Positions 18,301-26,426 are shown, numbered from the stretch's first letter. The stretch is 64,000 bases of DNA from an uncultured Christensenellaceae bacterium (GCA_910589015.1 CAJUSA010000008.1:14559-78558), one strand, 5' to 3'. A program made the numbers and translations. The notes: generated by a model from the letters alone, not told the origin.

Positions 18301-19674
18301 ATGAAACACACGGATATTTACGAAGTTTTGCGCGATAAAACGTTGCTCGGAAAAAGCGTTACGGTGTGCGGCTGGGTGCGCACGTTCCGCGATTCGGCGC
18401 AGGTTGCCTTTTTAGAACTTGCCGACGGAACGAGCTTTGCGCGCTTGCAGGTCGTCATCGACAAGAACGCGCTTTCGCCCGACGCCGAGTGCCTCAAAAA
18501 CGGCGCGGCGGTATGCGTGCGGGGCGAGGTCGTCAAGGCGTTCAAGGGCGAAGGGCATGAGCTCAACGCCGCGGAAGTATCGCTTTTGGGCAAATGTCCG
18601 CCCGAGTATCCCATTCAGAAAAAGCGCACGACGCTCGAATTTCTGCGCACGGTTCCCCATTTACGCCTGCGCACGAATACCTTTACGGCGGCGTTCCGCG
18701 TGCGTTCGGTTGCGGCGCAGGCAATCCACCGTTATTTTCACGAGAGAAGATATTATTATATCAACACGCCGCTCATCACGGCGAGCGACTGCGAGGGCGC
18801 GGGCGAGATGTTCCGCGTGACCACGCAGCCCTTTAACGCCAAATATCCTTCCGAAGCCGAATATTACAAGAACGATTTCTTCGGGAAGAAAGCGGGACTT
18901 TCGGTTTCGGGTCAGCTCGAGGGCGAAGTTGCCGCCACGGCGTTTTCGAAGATCTACACGTTCGGCCCGTCCTTCCGCGCCGAAAATTCCAACACGACCA
19001 AGCATCTTGCCGAATTCTGGCATATCGAGCCGGAAGTCGCGTTTGCCGATCTTGCCGACGTCATGGAACTCGCGGAAGAGATGATCAAGTATATTATTTC
19101 CGCCGTATTAACGGAATGCGCCGACGAGATCGACTTTTTCGATAAATTCATGGAAAAAGGACTTAAAGAGAAATTGTTGCACGTCGTGAACAGCGACTTT
19201 GCCGTATGCGATTACACGCAGGCGGTGGAACTGTTGCAACAATCGGGCGCGCAATTCCAGTATCCCGTATCGTGGGGGTGCGATCTGCAAACCGAGCACG
19301 AGCGTTACCTCACCGAAACGGTCTTCAAAAAGCCCGTGTTCGTCACGAATTATCCCAAAGAGATCAAGTCGTTCTATATGAAACAGAATCCCGACGGTAA
19401 GACGGTTGCGGCGACCGATCTGCTCGTGCCGGGCATCGGCGAAATTATCGGCGGCAGCCAGCGCGAGGAAGACTACGAAAAACTGCTTTCCGCCATGAAC
19501 GCGCGGGGTATGGACAAGAGCGCATACGAACAGTACCTCGATCTTCGTATCTTCGGCAGCGTGCCGCACGGCGGGTTCGGGCTCGGGTTCGAACGGCTCG
19601 TCATGTATATGACGGGGATCGAAAATATCCGCGACGTCACGCTCTTCCCGCGCAGCGTCGGGAATATTATGTAA
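18301..19674 (+). CDS. asnS: Asparaginyl-tRNA synthetase
   Basis: A 457-residue class IIb synthetase. The N-terminal OB-fold anticodon-binding domain covers about residues 15-100 (VTVCGWVRTFRDS). The catalytic domain has motif 2 at FRAENSNTTKHLAEFWHIEPE region and motif 3 at GFGLGFERLVMY. The triplet EFWHIEPE with the preceding TTKHL fits AsnRS rather than AspRS, and there is no AspRS insertion. GAGAGGAAGGA precedes the ATG. A terminator follows, closing the two-synthetase operon. Confidence 0.96.
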   Translation: MKHTDIYEVLRDKTLLGKSVTVCGWVRTFRDSAQVAFLELADGTSFARLQVVIDKNALSPDAECLKNGAAVCVRGEVVKAFKGEGHELNAAEVSLLGKCPPEYPIQKKRTTLEFLRTVPHLRLRTNTFTAAFRVRSVAAQAIHRYFHERRYYYINTPLITASDCEGAGEMFRVTTQPFNAKYPSEAEYYKNDFFGKKAGLSVSGQLEGEVAATAFSKIYTFGPSFRAENSNTTKHLAEFWHIEPEVAFADLADVMELAEEMIKYIISAVLTECADEIDFFDKFMEKGLKEKLLHVVNSDFAVCDYTQAVELLQQSGAQFQYPVSWGCDLQTEHERYLTETVFKKPVFVTNYPKEIKSFYMKQNPDGKTVAATDLLVPGIGEIIGGSQREEDYEKLLSAMNARGMDKSAYEQYLDLRIFGSVPHGGFGLGFERLVMYMTGIENIRDVTLFPRSVGNIM

Positions 19675-19690
19675 GTTTGCAATAAATCGA

Positions 19691-19726
19691 ACCGACGGAA
19701 ACGCTTTTGTTTCCGTCGGTTTTTTT
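19691..19726 (+). terminator. Terminator of proS-asnS
   Basis: ACCGACGGAAAC pairs with GTTTCCGTCGGT, followed by six T. Confidence 0.9.
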
Positions 19727-19736
19727 ATGCGGAAAG

Positions 19737-19765
19737 TTGCTTTTTTCATGCAAATATGCTAATAT
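19737..19765 (+). promoter_or_regulatory. Promoter upstream of the nucleoside hydrolase
   Basis: TTGCTT, 17-base spacer, TAATAT. The expected start of transcription coincides with the ATG of a 27-codon frame at 19772. Confidence 0.5.
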
Positions 19766-19771
19766 GTTCGT

Positions 19772-19855
19772 ATGCGCAGAGAAGAATATCTGCACGAATA
19801 TTGCGGCGGAAAGCATCCGTCTATGCGGAAGAATATTTTGAAAAATTTGAAATAG
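19772..19855 (+). CDS. 27-residue upstream ORF, possibly leaderless
   Basis: MRREEYLHEYCGGKHPSMRK and seven more residues end nine bases before the nucleoside hydrolase ATG. The promoter places the transcript 5' end on its ATG. It may be a leader peptide coupled to the next gene or simply untranslated leader. No homologue is recognised. Confidence 0.3.
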   Translation: MRREEYLHEYCGGKHPSMRKNILKNLK

Positions 19856-19864
19856 GATAAAGAT

Positions 19865-20662
19865 ATGAAACTCATTCTTTGTTGCGATTACGGACTGGAC
19901 GACGCGGCGGCAACGGTCGACGCGCTCGCGCATGCCGCGGACGACGGTTATGAAAGCGTCGCGCTCGTTGCGGTCGGCGGAAACGTGCCGCGCACCGTCG
20001 CACTGCGCAACGCCATGAAGTTGGCGGCGTTTCTGAAACCGAAGGTGCCCGTCGAGATCGTCGATACGACGGCGGTCGCCCAGCCTGAGGAATTTTTAAC
20101 GACCATTCACGGAAACGACGGCATGGGCGATCTGTTTCCTACGCCCGAACGCACCGTTCAGACTGTGCCGTTCGCAGAGTTCCTGCGCGAGCTTACGGGG
20201 GAATACGATTTGCTCAGTCTGGGGCCGATGACGCTCGTGCCCCGTATTTTAGAACGCGGCGTGTGTCGTACCTTCGTGTTTATGGGCGGCAATATTGCCG
20301 AAGAGCCGAACTTTCACGGTTATGAATTCAATCACGCGCTCGACCGCGAAGCCTTTTCCGCCGTCGTGAAACAATATCCGCATACGGCTGTTACCATGGA
20401 CACATGCCGACATGCGCTCTTGAACATACAGGACGTTCCGCCCGAAGGCGACAGCCTGTTACACAAGATCGTGCGCCGCTCGCGCGAAATGACGTTCATA
20501 TCGGGCGAAAAGGGGTGTTATATCTGGGACGATATCGCCGTGAAATATCTGCGTCATCCCGAATGGTTTGAGCGGTATACGGCAACCGACCGCGACGGAA
20601 ACGTTTTGACGGTGGCGCGTTACGTTGCGGGCAAAGCGTATGCTCAAATAATCGAAAAATAA
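19865..20662 (+). CDS. Inosine/uridine-preferring nucleoside hydrolase family protein
   Basis: A 265-residue protein with the nucleoside hydrolase fold. The N-terminal Ca-binding motif reads CDYGLDDAAA, a variant of the usual DxDxGxDDA; a second Ca-ligand region is in HGNDGMGDLF, and MGGN with the late FNHALDREA matches the ribose-binding loops. The family cleaves the N-glycosidic bond of ribonucleosides for base salvage. It is shorter than typical members (about 310), so substrate range is uncertain. Single gene with a terminator directly after the stop. Confidence 0.85.
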   Translation: MKLILCCDYGLDDAAATVDALAHAADDGYESVALVAVGGNVPRTVALRNAMKLAAFLKPKVPVEIVDTTAVAQPEEFLTTIHGNDGMGDLFPTPERTVQTVPFAEFLRELTGEYDLLSLGPMTLVPRILERGVCRTFVFMGGNIAEEPNFHGYEFNHALDREAFSAVVKQYPHTAVTMDTCRHALLNIQDVPPEGDSLLHKIVRRSREMTFISGEKGCYIWDDIAVKYLRHPEWFERYTATDRDGNVLTVARYVAGKAYAQIIEK

Positions 20663-20663
20663 A

Positions 20664-20692
20664 AACGCGGGCGGAATTCCGTCCGCGTTTTA
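20664..20692 (+). terminator. Terminator after the nucleoside hydrolase
   Basis: AACGCGGGCGGAA pairs with TTCCGTCCGCGTT, then a short T run. Confidence 0.75.
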
Positions 20693-20738
20693 TCATAAAA
20701 TTTGTACGGCGTGCCATATTAACAAAGAGGTTTACGGT

Positions 20739-21428
20739 ATGCCTGAAAAAGTCGGCTTGAAAAAAGATAAGAACGGGTTTTTGCGTCATTCCAACGGCGT
20801 TATGTGGTGGCAGTCGGGTGCCGTTCAGGCGGCAAGCAAATATTTTCTGCTGTGCGCCTTCGTGTCGTTTTTCGGGTGGTTGTTCGAAACGGTGAGTTTT
20901 GCGATTCTCTGGATCAAAGACGACAGAGGGTTTCTCACCTTGCCGTTCTGCTTTTTATACGGTTCGTCGGTGTTGGCGGTCTATTTTCTGCTCGGTACGC
21001 CGCTCGGCGGAAAAGGGGGCAAAGTATTTGCCTGCCGTTCGGGCAAGAAGTCGCGCATAAAAATCTTTTTTACGGCGCTTCTACGGTTGGTTTTTTATTT
21101 CGTCGCAGTCGCCGCACTTGCAACGTTGTTCGAGCTCGTCACGGGCATAGTGTTTGTGCGCTGGCTTGATATTCCGTTATGGTCTTACGGCAATTTCGAT
21201 CACACTTATTTAGACATCGTTTGTCTGGATTTCTCGTTGCTGTGGGGCGCGTTGATCACGATCGGAATGGGTACGCTTTGGCCGTTTTTCGTATGGCTCG
21301 AAAAAAAGATCCCCCCGAAAGCCCGCGTTGTCAGTGCGATCGCGCTTGCCGTACTTTTGAGTTGCGATTTTATCTTCAACTGCGTTTATTTTGCGCGCAC
21401 GGGATTTCATTTTCAGTTGTTTTATTAA
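20739..21428 (+). CDS. CmpB-type putative ABC-transporter membrane protein
   Basis: A 229-residue protein with about five to six membrane helices. The first part (FFGWLFETVSFAI, then GFLTLPFCFLYG) matches the ABC_trans_CmpB family, common in Clostridia. The family name is historical and transport is not shown; no ATPase gene is adjacent. No strong ribosome site is seen beyond AAAGAGG before ATG 20739. Confidence 0.8.
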   Translation: MPEKVGLKKDKNGFLRHSNGVMWWQSGAVQAASKYFLLCAFVSFFGWLFETVSFAILWIKDDRGFLTLPFCFLYGSSVLAVYFLLGTPLGGKGGKVFACRSGKKSRIKIFFTALLRLVFYFVAVAALATLFELVTGIVFVRWLDIPLWSYGNFDHTYLDIVCLDFSLLWGALITIGMGTLWPFFVWLEKKIPPKARVVSAIALAVLLSCDFIFNCVYFARTGFHFQLFY

Positions 21429-21538
21429 ATTGTGAGTTTTTATTTATTAATCGAATTCATAAAAGATTTTATCTTTCAATAAAATTGGAAATTTGCATTG
21501 AAGTTTTGCTAAAAGCCCAATTCGTGTACGATTATCGT

Positions 21539-21799
21539 TTAATTCAAAAATGATTGAATTAAAAAATTTTTAGTTAGATTGTTTATAATCGTTTCTAAGT
21601 CACATTTCAAAATGGCATTTTCATTAAAATAAAAATCATACTCGGAACTCATTTTTAACTTAGTATTTATTAGCTTTTTGTTTTTTATAACTCTATTTAT
21701 GTACGGTAAAATGCTGTCACCGACACGAAGTTTTTTTTTGTAAAATTGCGTTATATACTTCCTTATGAAGATTGCTTGAGTACTTGTTTTAATAGACAT
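21539..21799 (-). CDS. Small AT-rich hypothetical protein
   Basis: An 86-residue basic protein with many Lys, Asn and Ile. It has no recognisable domain. Support is an AAAAGGTGA ribosome site six bases before ATG 21799 and a good promoter. It diverges from a small XRE regulator. Its base composition is far more AT-rich than the surrounding host genes, suggesting transfer. It lies outside the 47-bp repeats of the neighbouring element. Confidence 0.6.
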   Translation of the reverse strand: MSIKTSTQAIFIRKYITQFYKKKLRVGDSILPYINRVIKNKKLINTKLKMSSEYDFYFNENAILKCDLETIINNLTKNFLIQSFLN

Positions 21800-21827
21800 A
21801 ATTCACCTTTTAATTGACTATAATTCC

Positions 21828-21856
21828 ATTATATTGCTTATCAGTCAATTAGTCAA
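21828..21856 (-). promoter_or_regulatory. Promoter and possible operator of the small divergent pair
   Basis: TTGACT, 17-base spacer, TATAAT on the minus strand. TTGACT occurs twice eight bases apart here and an AGTC half-site recurs at the start of the gap, which could be sites for the adjacent XRE protein. Confidence 0.5.
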
Positions 21857-21883
21857 GGATTTTAGTTGATATAAACTAATTAT

Positions 21884-22087
21884 ATGGAATTCAGAGATTT
21901 CGGTATTAATTTAGCTAAAATTAGGATGAATGCAAATTTATCTGCTTATGAATTAAGTTTGCGGATTGAGAAAGATGCGAGCTATATTCACAAAGTGGAA
22001 AGCGGTAAGCTCAATATCAGTCTGAAAATGATTTTGAAAATCTGCGAAGTGTTGAAAATTGAACCGATTGAGCTGTTTCGGCACTGA
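21884..22087 (+). CDS. Small XRE-family DNA-binding protein
   Basis: 67 residues, almost entirely one XRE helix-turn-helix domain (FGINLAKIRMNANLSAYELS, then KVESGKLNISLKMILKICE). Stand-alone proteins of this size act as repressors of adjacent genes. It is divergent from the 86-residue gene and probably controls the shared intergenic region. AT-rich, terminated by a strong hairpin just before the left att site. Confidence 0.85.
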   Translation: MEFRDFGINLAKIRMNANLSAYELSLRIEKDASYIHKVESGKLNISLKMILKICEVLKIEPIELFRH

Positions 22088-22090
22088 AAC

Positions 22091-22126
22091 GAAAAAGAAC
22101 AACGCTTCATGCGTTGTTCTTTTTTT
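22091..22126 (+). terminator. Terminator of the small XRE gene
   Basis: AAAGAACAACGC pairs with GCGTTGTTCTTT, followed by a T run. Confidence 0.9.
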
Positions 22127-22130
22127 AATC

Positions 22131-22177
22131 TGGTTGAGGTGACGGGACTTGAACCCACGACCTCTTGGTCCCTAACC
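22131..22177. repeat. Attachment-site copy, distal end
   Basis: A 47-bp copy of the tRNA-Pro 3' half, identical to 29015-29061. It begins TGGTTGAGGTGACGGG and ends GGTCCCTAACC. The sequence after it (GTTAACCGC) no longer matches tRNA. Confidence 0.92.
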
Positions 22178-22266
22178 GTTAACCGCTTGCCGAAAACTCT
22201 CAAAAACAAGCAAAAACGGGGCATTTTTGCCCAAAAAACAGCGTTTCGGACGGGTTTTTCATTTCG

Positions 22267-22295
22267 CTACCCAAATCACTACCCGCAAAAACTGC
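22267..22295. repeat. Candidate integrase arm-binding site, left
   Basis: CTACCCAAATCACTACCC then GCAAAAACTGC. Nearly the same sequence lies at 28889-28916 just inside the other end. Each copy holds two CTACCC words nine to ten bases apart. Confidence 0.5.
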
Positions 22296-22298
22296 TTG

Positions 22299-22673
22299 TT
22301 AAATGCGATCCTTGATCCATTGTAAAAGGTCTTCGTATTTGATCTTGCCTTGCGCTAAACCGAGCCCGATTTCGACGAGTTCGTCGTCGTTCGTTTCGAG
22401 CTTGATTCCGTTTACTTCCAAAAAGGTAAGCATAACGTATAATCCGATACGTTTATTTCCGTCAACGAAAGCATGGTTCGATACAAGCCCAACGCCGAGC
22501 CGTGCGGCTTTTTCTTCCTTGGTGGGGAAGAGCTCTTTGCCGTCGAATGTAGCAAAGCATGCTTCGAGCGCGGAATCGAGTAAGCCGAAATCGCGGACGC
22601 CGTCCTCGCCGCCAGTTTGTTCGATCAAAAGTTGATGCAGGAGTAAGACTTTATCTTGGTCGAACTTAATCAT
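22299..22673 (-). CDS. doc: Doc-family (Fic fold) toxin
   Basis: A 124-residue death-on-curing toxin. The Fic-type active site reads HAFVDGNKRIG (about residue 66). N-terminal residues (LLHQLLIEQTGG, GLLDSALE) match Doc. Doc proteins stop translation by phosphorylating elongation factor Tu. Its start overlaps the antitoxin stop by four bases. In the element the pair may stabilise carriage after excision. Chromosomal type II pairs of this kind are normally autoregulated. Confidence 0.93.
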   Translation of the reverse strand: MIKFDQDKVLLLHQLLIEQTGGEDGVRDFGLLDSALEACFATFDGKELFPTKEEKAARLGVGLVSNHAFVDGNKRIGLYVMLTFLEVNGIKLETNDDELVEIGLGLAQGKIKYEDLLQWIKDRI

Positions 22674-22912
22674 TTCGCCAACTCCTCAAACGCCTTGCGG
22701 TATTTGTCGAGGATACGGCGCGCGATAATATCGGTCTTTTCGTCATCGGAAAGATCGATGAGAGGATTTTCGGCGAGATTTACGATCATGTAACGCGGTT
22801 TGTTATTCTTAAAAATAACGACGCTACCTTGTTTGTCGGCAATTCTTGCCGCGCGGGAAAAGTTCTGATTTGCTTCCGTGATGGAAAGCATTTGATTTGT
22901 ATCAATTACCAT
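22670..22912 (-). CDS. phd: Phd/YefM-family antitoxin
   Basis: An 80-residue antitoxin: N-terminal Phd/YefM DNA-binding domain (MLSITEANQNFSRAARIADK, then SVVIFKNNKPRYMIV) and a C-terminal toxin-binding helix. It neutralises the downstream Doc. I chose ATG 22912 because GAGGTGG lies five to six bases upstream; the upstream GTG overlaps that ribosome site. Its own promoter precedes it. Confidence 0.92.
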   Translation of the reverse strand: MVIDTNQMLSITEANQNFSRAARIADKQGSVVIFKNNKPRYMIVNLAENPLIDLSDDEKTDIIARRILDKYRKAFEELAK

Positions 22913-22930
22913 AATGACCACCTCAATATT

Positions 22931-22959
22931 ATTATAACCAAAAAATAGCTAAAAATCAA
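22931..22959 (-). promoter_or_regulatory. Promoter of phd-doc
   Basis: TTGATT, 17-base spacer, TATAAT, ending 18 bases before ATG 22912. Confidence 0.65.
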
Positions 22960-22977
22960 CCTATTTTTATAAAATTG

Positions 22978-24130
22978 TGGGGCGAACTTGTCGCCGGATC
23001 TGCGCGGGCCGCCGCCATGCCGCCCAGCGCGCCGCAAATCCCTATTTTTAGGGACGGTCGAAAAAGGGCGCGCAGAGCGGCGCGCCCTTTTTCGACAAGT
23101 TTAAGCGGTGGGCAATTTTGAACACCTTTTTCGGGCGCGCCGCATTCTGCGGCGCTTTTTCGGGGTTCTGTCCGTACTCCGAAACCGAATGACCGCCCTC
23201 ACAAATGCGCCCAAATTTTCAACACCCACCCGCGCAACGGTTTGCGCGGGTGGGGCGGTGCCCTTGTTGAAAATTTACGGGGCGCGAGCGGTTTTCATTC
23301 GGTTTCTTCTCGGGTACGGATATGAGCTCTCGCTCGCGCGGTCGCGGCTGCCCCTGTTTTCAGGGGCGTTACTGCCGCCGCAGTTTGTCGCATGTGTGTG
23401 CCCCGCCTTAAACGGCGGGGCGGGGATTCTATCGTTATCCGCCTTGTCGCATTGCTGTGCGCCGTCGCAGGCACTCGCGCGCTAACGCTTGCGTCCTCGC
23501 TCGTTCGCCCGTGGGAAGTAGTCCCGCGGGCTCGCTCGGAGGCTCTCGCACCCCGTGGGCAAGGGTGAGCATGCGGGCATGAGGTCGAGAGCCTACACAC
23601 CGCTTTTTCTGCGTGCGTTCTCTCGGGGTTTCGTCCGTTTCAGGGCGCGCGAAAAGTCCCCCCGCGTTTTCCCAAAAGGGAAAGGGCGCGATTTCTCGCG
23701 CCCCTTGTGTTGCCTTTTTCTTCTCCTGTTCACGTCCTCGGAGAGCAACACAAGCCGCCCGTGACACCCTGCCAGACCGTTACGCCGTCCCCGTCGCGTT
23801 GTGTTATCCGTGTTTCCTCGTTTTAACCTCTTTACGTGCCGCGGCGCAACGTTTCCCGCCCGCTTGTGGTCGCCGCCGTTTTGGGTGCGCTCGTTGAGTG
23901 GCAGGCTCACGCGTTTTTGATAAGGCGGAACGCGCAAAGGCGCGGACGGAAACCGCCTGTTAAGTTGTTTCAGTCGGTTTTTACTCCTTTGCTATGCTGT
24001 TTTTCACGCTTGTTCTTTGCGTTTTATGGCTGTTTTCCCGCAATTTGCTACGATGATCGAGTTGAAATGCACGGGAAATTATTGTAAAATACTTAACAAA
24101 ATATGTTGTGATGAAAAGGGTAAAAAAAAT
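22978..24130. other. Hairpin-rich non-coding region, candidate large structured RNA
   Basis: About 1.15 kb without a convincing gene. Perfect stems include 23057-23096 (17 bp), 23137-23155 (8 bp then T run), a nested pair 23213-23223/23266-23276 (11 bp) around 23225-23237/23242-23254 (13 bp), 23282-23290/23331-23339 (9 bp), 23350-23367 (7 bp), 23401-23420 (7 bp), 23540-23548/23586-23594 (9 bp), 23684-23703 (8 bp) and 23704-23713/23745-23754 (10 bp). Large phage- and element-borne RNAs such as GOLLD and ROOL have this appearance, but I recognise neither. Strand is undecided. A replication or packaging region is an alternative. Confidence 0.5.
24062..24090 (+). promoter_or_regulatory. Rightward promoter at the edge of the hairpin-rich region
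   Basis: TTGAAA, 17-base spacer, TAAAAT in an AT-rich patch. It would transcribe 24097 onward, opposite to the operon that ends at 24409. Confidence 0.45.
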
Positions 24131-24142
24131 AAAGGCTAAAAT

Positions 24143-24277
24143 ATGAAACTCGAAAAAAAATGTTTCCTGCACCTTGTTTTTACCTTGCTTTCCACGCCTT
24201 GCGCGGGGCGGAATACCGCCCCGCGTTCGGTCGGTGGAGGAATCCGCCGTTCTGATCGGCGGTGGGGTGGGACTTAA
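24143..24277 (+). CDS. Possible 44-residue hydrophobic small ORF
   Basis: MKLEKKCFLHLVFTLLSTPC begins a signal-like segment after AAAGG and a promoter at 24062. The second half is encoded by hairpin DNA (a perfect 10-bp stem at 24202-24225) and is Arg/Gly-rich. It may be a small toxin-like peptide or chance; 24278-24408 beyond it holds more GC-rich hairpin sequence and no gene. Confidence 0.2.
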   Translation: MKLEKKCFLHLVFTLLSTPCAGRNTAPRSVGGGIRRSDRRWGGT

Positions 24278-24408
24278 CGGCGCCCACGATGCCGAGCGGT
24301 GGCGCGCCCGCGCTTTACGATACGCCGAACGGACTTACCCCACGCGCCTTGCCGCCTCGTGCGGGGGTCTTTCCCCTTGCGGGAACTGGGGCGGGTCTTA
24401 CGCGCCCG

Positions 24409-25320
24409 CTATACGTCTTCGACATTTCCGAATATTTCTGATACTTCATCGGATAGAATTGCATTTTTGAAAATATTGTGCGCTTCAAACCCGTCCGCAA
24501 TCTTTTCAAACTCTTGCGCCGCCACAGTAAAAAATGCTCGTATATACTGCATTTTTTCGCTTTCCGACTCGCCATAATCATTAAAAGCAAAATCAAGCAT
24601 ACGTTCGGAAAGAAAGCAATCAATCGTCGATCTTAATTCATTTATTTGCTTTTTAAGTTCCGCCGATATGTACTGCTGTATATACGGCTTAAACTCTGCA
24701 AGACTTACGATATCTTCGATATACCGAAGTACTCTATTTCGGCTATACGCTTTTCCTCTGTTAAATCCGTTTTGCCTTATTTTGCGTTCGTTACGCAACC
24801 TTTCCGCCTCGTCTATCTTGTCTGCAATACCTCGCCGTTGTATGGCTTGCCGTACTTCTTGCAGAGCCTGCCCGTCGCGCGAAATATCAGCGGCACTTCG
24901 CAAAAAACACCGTACAAAGACGCCAGCGCGATCCCAATCGCTATCCTCCACAAGCTCTTCTATTTGTGTTTTTACCTTTTGCAGTTTTTCCCGTATGCTT
25001 ACAGTAATAAAGGGGTTTATAAAATTCGCCCGGCAAATTTCTCGCAGTTCACCGCCGTTCTTTAATGATTCCTTTACGGCAAAATATTCGATTGGATTAA
25101 GTGCAGACTTTAAGATCGAAAAATATCTCTTCAAAAAATCTATTCTTTCTGCTTTGTTCTCGTCCTCTATAAGCTCGCCCGACGGATTCGCTAAACGCGA
25201 CGGCAGAAACTCAAAGAAAGATTTTCCGTCCTCGCCGTCTCCGCTTCTGTTATGTATAGTTATCGGTTTGTCGCCCGAACGGTTCTTTTTGAAATTTTGT
25301 ATTTCACTATGAATTGACAT
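24409..25320 (-). CDS. Element protein with possible sigma region 4-like segment
   Basis: A 303-residue acidic/helical protein, last gene of the leftward element operon. I know no family for the whole. Residues about 73-115 (LNPIEYFAVKESLKNGGELR, then EICRANFINPFITVSIREKL) have the spacing of a sigma-70 region 4 helix-turn-helix: Leu, Glu at the first helix, EIC in place of EIA, then a recognition helix. The rest is long helices. ATG 25320 follows AGGGGG and overlaps the upstream gene by 14 bases. A split sigma factor with the upstream protein is an inference only. Confidence 0.6.
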   Translation of the reverse strand: MSIHSEIQNFKKNRSGDKPITIHNRSGDGEDGKSFFEFLPSRLANPSGELIEDENKAERIDFLKRYFSILKSALNPIEYFAVKESLKNGGELREICRANFINPFITVSIREKLQKVKTQIEELVEDSDWDRAGVFVRCFLRSAADISRDGQALQEVRQAIQRRGIADKIDEAERLRNERKIRQNGFNRGKAYSRNRVLRYIEDIVSLAEFKPYIQQYISAELKKQINELRSTIDCFLSERMLDFAFNDYGESESEKMQYIRAFFTVAAQEFEKIADGFEAHNIFKNAILSDEVSEIFGNVEDV

Positions 25321-25825
25321 TTTGCGCCCCCTGCGTATTTCTTGGTCTGTATCTGTATCGCCCGTCCTCGTCCCCGAATCCACCAACGGGCGCATAGGTG
25401 AACGAATGGCAAAGCAATCTTGAAATAATACGCGGATTCATTTCAAAATACAGAAAGCCGCGCCGCATATCCAAATACGCTTGGTTATAGCAATCTTCGT
25501 CCGACAAAAAAGGCTCGTAATTATATCCTGTTAAGTAATTGTGTCTTCTTCTAAATGAACGAATAAGCCGCAGTAAACGTCTTTCGTTCTGCTCGAAAAA
25601 CTTGTCTACCGCTTCACGGTCGCCCAACGTGATTAAAGCGCATTGCTTGGGACTTAATATCCAGCCGTCCAGATTCTGCGGCTCGTTCTGTATTTCGTCT
25701 TCTGCGGCAGCGTTCAAAGATTCGAGTTCTTTTTGTCGTTTCTGCACTTCGAGTTCCTGCACAGCGGCGGCAAGATTGAATATAAATCCGTAATCTATTT
25801 CTTGCGTTTCTCTTTCCTGGTTCAT
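25307..25825 (-). CDS. Element protein with sigma region 2-like segment
   Basis: 172 residues. The middle reads LITLGDREAVDKFFEQNERR, then LLRLIRSF and SDEDCYNQAYLDMRRGF. This follows the sigma-70 region 2 pattern (GDREA, helix, then the DLEDLxQExxLxxxRxxxxF type core-binding helix). There is no region 4 in this protein; a candidate lies in the next gene. It overlaps its upstream neighbour by four bases. Alternative: a helical phage-type accessory protein that only resembles sigma. Confidence 0.6.
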   Translation of the reverse strand: MNQERETQEIDYGFIFNLAAAVQELEVQKRQKELESLNAAAEDEIQNEPQNLDGWILSPKQCALITLGDREAVDKFFEQNERRLLRLIRSFRRRHNYLTGYNYEPFLSDEDCYNQAYLDMRRGFLYFEMNPRIISRLLCHSFTYAPVGGFGDEDGRYRYRPRNTQGAQNVNS

Positions 25826-26154
25826 GCTGTTTCCCCCTCAAAAAACGCCGCCACCGCGCGCCGCAATCCGTCCAACGTGTCCGCCTTGAAATACTTGATA
25901 CGCCTTTCATCGTATACGGCTGCTTGATAACAGTTGCGGCTCGATCGCGTAATGATCGCGCATTCCACGACCGTTTGCGGCGGGATCGTAATCAGATAGT
26001 TTGCCGTGCCTTTTCCGCCGTATTTCAGCTGCATTTCCTCGATCGCAGGCGCGTTCCCGTTCCGCCGCGCCCCGAACCGAACGAACACCGCGCCCGCCTC
26101 GCCTTTGTCTATGCGGGTAAAACCATTCAGATAAAATCCGTCTTTGATTATCAT
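25822..26154 (-). CDS. Element hypothetical protein, 110 residues
   Basis: A small beta-rich protein (GFYLNGFTRIDKGEAGAVFV, then YLITIPPQTVVECAIITRSS) with a terminal helix. No family recognised. AAAGGAG lies eight bases before ATG 26154, and ATGA overlap couples it to the next gene. It sits mid-operon between another small protein and the sigma-like gene. Confidence 0.65.
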   Translation of the reverse strand: MIIKDGFYLNGFTRIDKGEAGAVFVRFGARRNGNAPAIEEMQLKYGGKGTANYLITIPPQTVVECAIITRSSRNCYQAAVYDERRIKYFKADTLDGLRRAVAAFFEGETA

Positions 26155-26186
26155 GCCGTTATACTCCTTTCGCCCTGCGGGGCGGT

Positions 26187-26426
26187 TTACGCAAGATAGG
26201 GGCGGTCATTGATCCTCGTTGAGAACGCGCACAACGTTTTTTGTTTTGCTGGGATCTTCGCCATACTTTTCAGATCGTTCAACAGCATTTGCGGCGGATC
26301 GCCGTTCTCGTCAAACAGTGTACGCAGCGGTTCGCCCTCGGGGCATTCCGTAACCGTCATGATACTGCCGCCCAAAAATTGCCCGCCGAGGCTATAAAAG
26401 CGCGCCTCGATCGTTAATGTTTTCAT
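26187..26426 (-). CDS. Element hypothetical protein, 79 residues
   Basis: A small protein beginning MKTLTIEARFYSLGGQFLGG, with GGS/GG turns and a central acidic patch. No domain is recognised. AAGGAAGG precedes the ATG. It is the third gene of the leftward operon and ends 32 bases before the next start. Confidence 0.6.
   Translation of the reverse strand: MKTLTIEARFYSLGGQFLGGSIMTVTECPEGEPLRTLFDENGDPPQMLLNDLKSMAKIPAKQKTLCAFSTRINDRPYLA

Noticed and set aside
23108..23937. Several open frames of 70-125 codons on both strands in the GC-rich part of the element
   Set aside because: They are Arg/Ala-rich, overlap each other, lack ribosome sites and are built from hairpin sequence; no coding bias is visible.
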